From Chitinophagales bacterium (GTDB lineage Bacteria > Bacteroidota > Bacteroidia > Chitinophagales > Chitinophagaceae): a DNA stretch of 64,000 nucleotides. The position numbers and the translations under genes were made by a program. Each line of letters begins with the position of its first letter. The stretch's first letter is position 1. Shown here in pieces: positions 59,048 through 64,000 of the stretch. The stretch is from assembly GCA_017303855.1 (NCBI GenBank), contig JAFLBL010000001.1, positions 439,978 through 503,977 of the forward strand. The letters run 5' to 3'. Below the pieces are notes generated by a model. It was not told the origin of the DNA. It did not search any database and was given only the letters and a program-made list of their open reading frames with translations.

Positions 59048-59097
59048 GAGGTGTATTGACTACAAACTACTATCTGCGAACTACCGACTAATTTCCT

Positions 59098-59105
59098 TAC
59101 CTTTG
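59098..59105 (+). promoter_or_regulatory. Putative -7 element for the alpha-oxoamine synthase gene
   Basis: TACCTTTG matches TAnnTTTG, 64 bases before the ATG at 59170. No -33 element seen. Confidence 0.4.
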
Positions 59106-59169
59106 CACCGCCTCCGCCACCTCTACGGCGGGCTGGAATACTGTTTAACTACATAAAAAACAAGCTTTT

Positions 59170-60429
59170 ATGGCAGATCTTTTTGAACGTTTACTGAAGA
59201 ATGCCGGCCCTCTTGGCCAGCACCGTGAAAGGGCCCATGGCTATTTTGCATTTCCCAAACTGGAAGGTGATATCAGCAGCCGGATGAAATTCCGTGGAAA
59301 GAATCAGATTGTATGGAGTCTTAATAACTACCTGGGACTGGCCAACCATCCAGAAGTAAGAAAAGCCGATGCGCAAGGTGCAGCAGACTACGGACTGGCC
59401 TACCCCATGGGTGCCCGTATGATGAGTGGCAACAGTAATCTGCACGAACAACTGGAAGCGGAACTCGCCGCTTTTGAACATAAAGAAGATGCCGCCCTGC
59501 TGAACTATGGTTACCAGGGTATGGTAAGTATTATCGATGTACTGTGCAGCCGTCACGATATCATCGTGTATGATGCCGAGAGCCATGCCTGTATCATTGA
59601 TGGCGTGCGTCTGCATCCCGGTCACCGCTATGTATTCAAACATAACGACCTGGAAGATTGCGAAAAACAATTACAACGGGCCACGGCCCTTATCGAAAAA
59701 CAAGGTGCCGGCGGTATTCTTGTTATTACTGAAGGTGTATTTGGCATGGCCGGCGACCAGGGCAAACTGAAAGAGATCGCCGCCATGAAAGAAAAATATC
59801 ATTTCCGTTTACTGGTGGATGATGCACACGGTTTTGGTACGTTGGGTAAGACTGGTGCCGGTGCCGGTGAAGAGCAGGGCTGCCAGGATGCGATCGACCT
59901 GTATTTTTCTACATTTGCTAAATCAATGGCATCTATTGGCGCCTTTGTGGCCGGTGATAAAGCCATTATCGATTATATCCGTTATAATATCCGTTCACAG
60001 ATCTTCGCAAAGAGTCTGCCCATGCCGCTGGTAGTGGGTAACCTCAAGCGCCTTGAACTGCTCCGTAATCATCCTGAATTGAAGGAAAAACTCTGGAGCA
60101 ATGCCACTAAGCTGCAAAACGGTCTCAAAGAAAGAGGTTTTGACATTGGGAAAACAGACTCCGTGGTTACACCCGTATACATGAAGGGTGATGTACCCGA
60201 AGCCACCGCTATGGTAATGGATCTCCGCGAGAACTACGGTATTTTCGCCAGTATCGTGGTTTACCCTGTAATTCCTAAAGGACATATCATATACCGCCTG
60301 ATCCCCTCTGCCGTGCATACGGATGAGGATATCGAGCTGACCTTAAAAGCCTTCTCCGAAACCAAAAAGAAACTGGATGCCGGAGCTTATAAGGTGGAAG
60401 CGATCCCTGACATGGCGGAATCCAAATAA
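59170..60429 (+). CDS. Alpha-oxoamine synthase (KBL/SPT/AONS family); candidate serine palmitoyltransferase
   Basis: A 419-residue PLP enzyme that condenses an amino acid with an acyl-CoA. Visible: IVWSLNNYLGLANHPEV (N-terminal part), NYGYQGMVSIIDVL, DAESHACIIDGVRLHPGHRY, LVDDAHGFGTLGKTGAG (conserved D-x-A-H), STFAKSMASIGAFVAG with PLP-binding Lys251, and HIIYRLIPSAVHTDEDIELT. It could be serine palmitoyltransferase (sphingolipid synthesis, usual in Bacteroidota), 2-amino-3-ketobutyrate CoA ligase or 8-amino-7-oxononanoate synthase; no biotin or threonine genes are near. SPT is a reasonable guess, not proven. It is monocistronic, with a terminator. Confidence 0.85.
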   Translation: MADLFERLLKNAGPLGQHRERAHGYFAFPKLEGDISSRMKFRGKNQIVWSLNNYLGLANHPEVRKADAQGAADYGLAYPMGARMMSGNSNLHEQLEAELAAFEHKEDAALLNYGYQGMVSIIDVLCSRHDIIVYDAESHACIIDGVRLHPGHRYVFKHNDLEDCEKQLQRATALIEKQGAGGILVITEGVFGMAGDQGKLKEIAAMKEKYHFRLLVDDAHGFGTLGKTGAGAGEEQGCQDAIDLYFSTFAKSMASIGAFVAGDKAIIDYIRYNIRSQIFAKSLPMPLVVGNLKRLELLRNHPELKEKLWSNATKLQNGLKERGFDIGKTDSVVTPVYMKGDVPEATAMVMDLRENYGIFASIVVYPVIPKGHIIYRLIPSAVHTDEDIELTLKAFSETKKKLDAGAYKVEAIPDMAESK

Positions 60430-60447
60430 GTAAACAATACTAAATAG

Positions 60448-60482
60448 AAGAGGTTGTTCTGGATCAGAACAGCCTCTTTTCT
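60448..60482 (+). terminator. Terminator of the alpha-oxoamine synthase gene
   Basis: AAGAGGTTGTTCTG (60448-60461) pairs with CAGAACAGCCTCTT (60465-60478) with one G-T pair, loop GAT, then TTCTTTT. Confidence 0.88.
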
Positions 60483-60500
60483 TTTGGGGCCAGGGGCTGA

Positions 60501-60672
60501 GGAGTTGAAAGGTTAAAAGGTTGATAAGGACACATCATGGGAAACCTCATAACCCACAACTCACATCTGATTCTGTTGAGTTGTTGAGTTGTTTAGGTGT
60601 TTAGATTTCGTTTGGCTGAAAACTTGCGTTTCTCAGGAGGGCTGACAACCCACATCTCGCAACTCTCATCTG
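60501..60672 (+). repeat. Composite interspersed repeat, copy C
   Basis: Fills much of the 340-base gap before the DPP IV gene, which I see no gene in. It has GAGTTGAAAGGTTAAAAGG, TTGATAAGGACACATCAT, ACAACTCACATCTGATTCTG, TTGAGTTGTTGAGTTGTTTA, TTTCGTTTGGCTGAAAAC and GAGGGCTGACAACCCACATC. Confidence 0.8.
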
Positions 60673-60769
60673 TCAACTTCTTAACCTCCCTGCTTACCGC
60701 CGGTCAACTTCTCCCTCCTGCCTTTCCCCCCAAACCCCTAAATTTACCGGACTAAAAATTCATCACACT

Positions 60770-62947
60770 ATGCGTAAGTTTTTATTGTTGCTGTTGCTGG
60801 CGCCGGTATGGGCCTTGGCACAGACAAAAGCCATTACACTGGAAGACATTTATAAAAAAGGCACATTCCGGGGCGAATTCGTTCCCGCTGTGTTTGACAG
60901 CACAACGAAAGAACCTGAACTCAAGCTTGACGGGGTGAAGGATGAAACCGGCAAACCTTTTGGTCAGGCAGAAGGCGAACTGGCCAGCCCGGTAAATAAA
61001 AATCTCTGGCTGCTTAAAAAAGCCAATGAATCCATATACCGCAGATCGTCCAAATCTTTTGTGTACCTCTATGATGCGGGTTCCGGAAAACTGACCAAAC
61101 TGGAAAATGAGAAAATTCTTCATCCTTCCTTTTCTCCTGATGGCAGTAAAGTGGCCTACGTAAAAGACAACAACCTGTATGTTTATGATGTTGCCGCAGG
61201 CAAAGCCACCGCTGTTACAACGGATGGTAAATGGAATTTTGTCATCAACGGGAACTGTGACTGGGTATATGAAGAAGAATTTGAGTTTTCCAGGGCCTAC
61301 GAATGGAGTCCCAAAGGCAATTATCTCGCTTATTACCGCTTTGATGAAAGCCAGGTAAAGGAATACAATATGACGATGTATGACAATGCCCATAACAAAG
61401 ATTACCGGTATAAATATCCCAAGGCCGGCGACGGCAATTCTACCGTGGACATTTATATCTATGATGTAACAAAAGGAACGAAAGCAAAAGCACAATATGA
61501 ACAGGGCGATATATACATACCCCGGATTAAATGGTCACAGGATGACAATACACTCGTGGTCTACTGGATGAACCGTCACCAGAATAACCTGAAATTGCTC
61601 TCCACCAACGCATCATCCGGCAGCAGCAGCTTGTTATACGAGGAGAAGAATAAATATTTCGTGGAAATCAATGATGACTGGTGGTACCTGAAAGATGGCA
61701 AGAACTACCTTTTTACCAGTGAAATGAACGGTTTCAAACATTTATACCTGTACAGCCTCGACGGCAAAACAAAAACACAACTCACCAAAGGCAATTACGA
61801 AGTCACGGAAGTAAACGCGGTGGATGAAGTCAACAAGCGCATTTATTTCACTATGGCCTGGCCCCGCCCGATGGACCGCAACGTTTTTGTAACGGATTTC
61901 GCCGGCAAAAAAACCTATCCGCTGACCAGTGGTGAAGCCTGGCACCGGGTGGAGTTCAATGACGATTATACAAAATTCTATGATTACCGTTCCGACCTGA
62001 ATACGCCCCAGACAGTAACATTGAATAAAATCAATGTTGACAAGAAAAAAGGTATCAGTACCGTGGTGGAAAAAACAGTCAATGAGAGCGCAAAACTGAA
62101 AGGAAAAATCGCGGAGTACGGATATGGCAAAGCGGAGTTTATCCGTGTGCCCAACAGTAAGGGAGATACCCTGAATGGCTGGATGCTGAAACCGGCGGGA
62201 TTTGACCCCGCCAAAAAATACCCGGTATTATTCTGCAATTACGGAGGTCCTGGTTCACAACAGGTAGCCAACCGGTTTGGCGCTGTCAGTACCTGGCATC
62301 AGTTACTGGCGCAGAAAGGTTTTATAGTGGTAAGTGTAGACAATACCGGTACTGGTTTCCGCGGGGAGGAATTCAAGAAAAAGACCTACCTGCAACTGGG
62401 TAAATTTGAAATCGAAGACCAGATTGATGCCGCCAAATACCTGGGCAGCATGTCCTTTGTAGACAAGGATAATATCGGACACTGGGGCTGGAGCTATGGT
62501 GGCTTTATGAGTTCACTGGCCATCACTAAGGGCAGTGACGTGTTCAGTGCCGCAATCGCCGTTGCACCGGTAACCAACTGGCGGTATTATGATAATATTT
62601 ATACAGAAAGGTATATGCGTACTCCCCAGGAGAATGCAAAAGGATATGATGATAATTCCCCGGTAAACTTCACCGACCGGATTAAAGGAAAGTACCTGAT
62701 TATTCATGGTACCGCGGATGACAATGTGCATTTCCAGAATGCCACCCAGATGATTACCGCGCTGGTAAAAAGTAATATAGATTTTGAAAGCGCCTATTAC
62801 CCGAATAAGAACCATGGTATAGGCGGAATGATGGATAATACCACTTTCCATTTATGGAGCAAAATGACCAACTGGATCCTGGAGAATATGGGTAATGAGC
62901 ATACACAAAAACCCGGAGGAGGGGTGAAACAACCGAAGGGATTTTAG
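60770..62947 (+). CDS. Dipeptidyl-peptidase IV-like S9B serine peptidase
   Basis: A 725-residue exported peptidase removing X-Pro or X-Ala dipeptides. Signal MRKFLLLLLLAPVWALAQ, a beta-propeller N-terminal domain (about 25-470) with the DWVYEEEFEFSRAYEW stretch that binds the substrate N-terminus through two Glu, then a hydrolase domain: VLFCNYGGPGSQQV, GHWGWSYGGFMSSLA with Ser575, IIHGTADDNVHFQN with Asp and YPNKNHGI with His. It fits DPP IV rather than prolyl tripeptidyl peptidase by the paired Glu motif, but exact specificity cannot be told from sequence. A strong terminator follows. Confidence 0.93.
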   Translation: MRKFLLLLLLAPVWALAQTKAITLEDIYKKGTFRGEFVPAVFDSTTKEPELKLDGVKDETGKPFGQAEGELASPVNKNLWLLKKANESIYRRSSKSFVYLYDAGSGKLTKLENEKILHPSFSPDGSKVAYVKDNNLYVYDVAAGKATAVTTDGKWNFVINGNCDWVYEEEFEFSRAYEWSPKGNYLAYYRFDESQVKEYNMTMYDNAHNKDYRYKYPKAGDGNSTVDIYIYDVTKGTKAKAQYEQGDIYIPRIKWSQDDNTLVVYWMNRHQNNLKLLSTNASSGSSSLLYEEKNKYFVEINDDWWYLKDGKNYLFTSEMNGFKHLYLYSLDGKTKTQLTKGNYEVTEVNAVDEVNKRIYFTMAWPRPMDRNVFVTDFAGKKTYPLTSGEAWHRVEFNDDYTKFYDYRSDLNTPQTVTLNKINVDKKKGISTVVEKTVNESAKLKGKIAEYGYGKAEFIRVPNSKGDTLNGWMLKPAGFDPAKKYPVLFCNYGGPGSQQVANRFGAVSTWHQLLAQKGFIVVSVDNTGTGFRGEEFKKKTYLQLGKFEIEDQIDAAKYLGSMSFVDKDNIGHWGWSYGGFMSSLAITKGSDVFSAAIAVAPVTNWRYYDNIYTERYMRTPQENAKGYDDNSPVNFTDRIKGKYLIIHGTADDNVHFQNATQMITALVKSNIDFESAYYPNKNHGIGGMMDNTTFHLWSKMTNWILENMGNEHTQKPGGGVKQPKGF

Positions 62948-63042
62948 TGGTATAAGACGGGAAGATGCTGAAAGAAATGGAAGAGGCCGAAGGCTGAATG
63001 AGTAATGAGTAATCGGTAATGCGTAACAGATCGAATAGAACT

Positions 63043-63083
63043 AAAGCACAGAGCCCTCCGGATTTCGGAGGGCTCTGTGCTTT
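63043..63083 (+). terminator. Terminator of the DPP IV-like gene, 18-bp perfect stem
   Basis: AAAGCACAGAGCCCTCCG (63043-63060) and its exact reverse complement (63066-63083) with loop GATTT. The remaining bases between the DPP IV gene and ubiX (62948-63487) contain no gene I can support. Confidence 0.85.
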
Positions 63084-63187
63084 ATCAATTATTCATATAA
63101 CTATTCATTATTTATCCGATTACTCAGACTGCCACTTTACTGAACGCCTTTTCCCGGGCTACTCATTACTCAAAACTCATTGCCCAT

Positions 63188-63218
63188 AAAAAAAGAACCC
63201 CCGATGAAACATCGGGGG
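63188..63218 (-). terminator. Hairpin with minus-strand T-run
   Basis: CCCCCGATG (63198-63206) and CATCGGGGG (63210-63218) with loop AAA; the minus strand continues TTCTTTTTTT. No minus-strand gene lies immediately upstream, so it may be a leftover or serve another role. Confidence 0.5.
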
Positions 63219-63487
63219 GCCCTAATCAAAAACCATTAACCATTAAACCTTATCCTATGAAAATTCATTGCTAATATCGGTATTAATGTGAAATCACAAA
63301 ACATTTGTGCCGGTTTTTTTCCCTGAAAAAGACAAAATCATCCCCGAATGACCGATTAGTTGATTTTCCTCAACTAGTTCATAATGAGTTTTGTAGCTAT
63401 CCTACTACACGGCCAATGTGCAATCGTTTGCGCAAATAAGTTTACCTTACAGCAACATTCATCAATTTACAGGGTTATAAGAGCACT

Positions 63488-64000
63488 ATGAGAAAAATTA
63501 CAGTGGCCGTTACCGGGGCAAGTGGTTCCATTTATGCCGACCTGCTGATCCGGAAATTGCTGGCGGCAAAAGACCAATGGAGTGCCTTGTCGGTGGTAAT
63601 GACGACAAATGCACGGGAAGTATGGCAAACTGAGTTGGGCCATACGTCCTGGAAAGACTATCCGGTAAACTATTACAGTACCACTGATTTTACCGCACCA
63701 TTTGCTTCCGGTTCGGGTCAATACGATACCATGATCATTATTCCTTGCTCCATGGGCACTTTAGGTCGTATTGCTACAGGTGTTTCCAATGACCTGATCT
63801 CAAGAGCTGCCGACGTAGTGTTAAAAGAAAGACGAAAACTGATCTGTGTGGTCCGTGAAACGCCATATAACCTCGTTCATATCCGGAATATGGAAACGGT
63901 TACACTCGCAGGAGGTATTATCTGTCCCGCCACTCCTTCATTTTACAGTCGTCCGCAAACACTGGAAGATGCCGCGGCTACGGTTGTAGACCGTGTAATA
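63488..64000 (+). CDS. ubiX: Flavin prenyltransferase UbiX, 3'-truncated by the window edge
   Basis: UbiX makes prenylated FMN from dimethylallyl phosphate or pyrophosphate and FMN, the cofactor for UbiD-type decarboxylases. The first 171 codons are in the window; the frame is still open at the last base. Visible: MRKITVAVTGASGSIYADLL (FMN-binding loop GASGS), IIIPCSMGTLGRIATGVSND, LISRAADVVLKERRKLICVV, RETPYNLVHIRNM and ICPATPSFYSRPQT, all diagnostic. The ATG at 63488 is a clean start. Confidence 0.94.
   Translation, partial: MRKITVAVTGASGSIYADLLIRKLLAAKDQWSALSVVMTTNAREVWQTELGHTSWKDYPVNYYSTTDFTAPFASGSGQYDTMIIIPCSMGTLGRIATGVSNDLISRAADVVLKERRKLICVVRETPYNLVHIRNMETVTLAGGIICPATPSFYSRPQTLEDAAATVVDRVI

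Overview
The window looks like chromosomal DNA of a Bacteroidota bacterium, most likely from Chitinophagaceae or a close relative (inference). The signs are: type IX secretion genes (PorQ, a type B sorting domain, SprB repeats), DUF2911 and DUF5683 proteins, the gene order parA-parB-DUF5683-dapB, and TAnnTTTG-type -7 promoter elements at several starts. I saw no rRNA, CRISPR array, prophage or classical insertion sequence. One tRNA (Leu, CAG) is present.

Layout. 1-7.4 kb: truncated pdxJ, a CoA-disulfide-reductase-like enzyme with a rhodanese domain, then a leftward run of tRNA-processing genes (miaA, CCA-adding enzyme, tsaC-like) and a glycosyltransferase. 7.4-9.8 kb: dapD, tRNA-Leu with a second copy of its 3' end, and a LuxE-like acyl-activating enzyme. 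9.8-16 kb: a lipoprotein, a UbiA-like membrane protein, an M42 peptidase, and a tightly overlapping set made of a 51-residue membrane peptide, a kinase-like/methyltransferase fusion and a membrane alkaline-phosphatase-fold protein, followed by a PIG-L deacetylase. 16-23 kb, leftward: porQ, lon, two outer-membrane barrels and a metallophosphoesterase. 23-29 kb, rightward: parAB, DUF5683, dapB and a two-component system. 29-40 kb: a DUF2911 protein, a TlpA-like protein, and a complete leftward trp operon (trpL-E-G-D-C-F1-F2-B-[DUF559 cassette]-A). 40-49 kb, leftward: three secreted repeat proteins including a 1993-residue SprB-repeat protein. 49-64 kb: two S9 peptidases, several small proteins of unknown function, a Gfo/Idh/MocA oxidoreductase with a double DUF1080 hydrolase, an alpha-oxoamine synthase and truncated ubiX.

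Main observations. (1) The trp operon starts with an unannotated leader peptide carrying three consecutive Trp codons, followed by a strong terminator and a possible antiterminator. (2) A DUF559 nuclease-like gene framed by inverted palindromic repeats sits between trpB and trpA and looks like a small mobile cassette. (3) Most trp spacers carry inverted or tandem repeats, and repeat-derived DNA also lies in frame inside trpE, probably trpG, and pdxJ. (4) The peptide/kinase-methyltransferase/phosphatase module at 12.25-15.26 kb looks like a functional unit of unknown role. (5) Two secreted repeat proteins without a recognisable sorting domain both end in Ile-x-His-Asn, upstream of a gene that does have a type B sorting domain. 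(6) A composite repeat of about 150-190 bp occurs three times in the last 12 kb.
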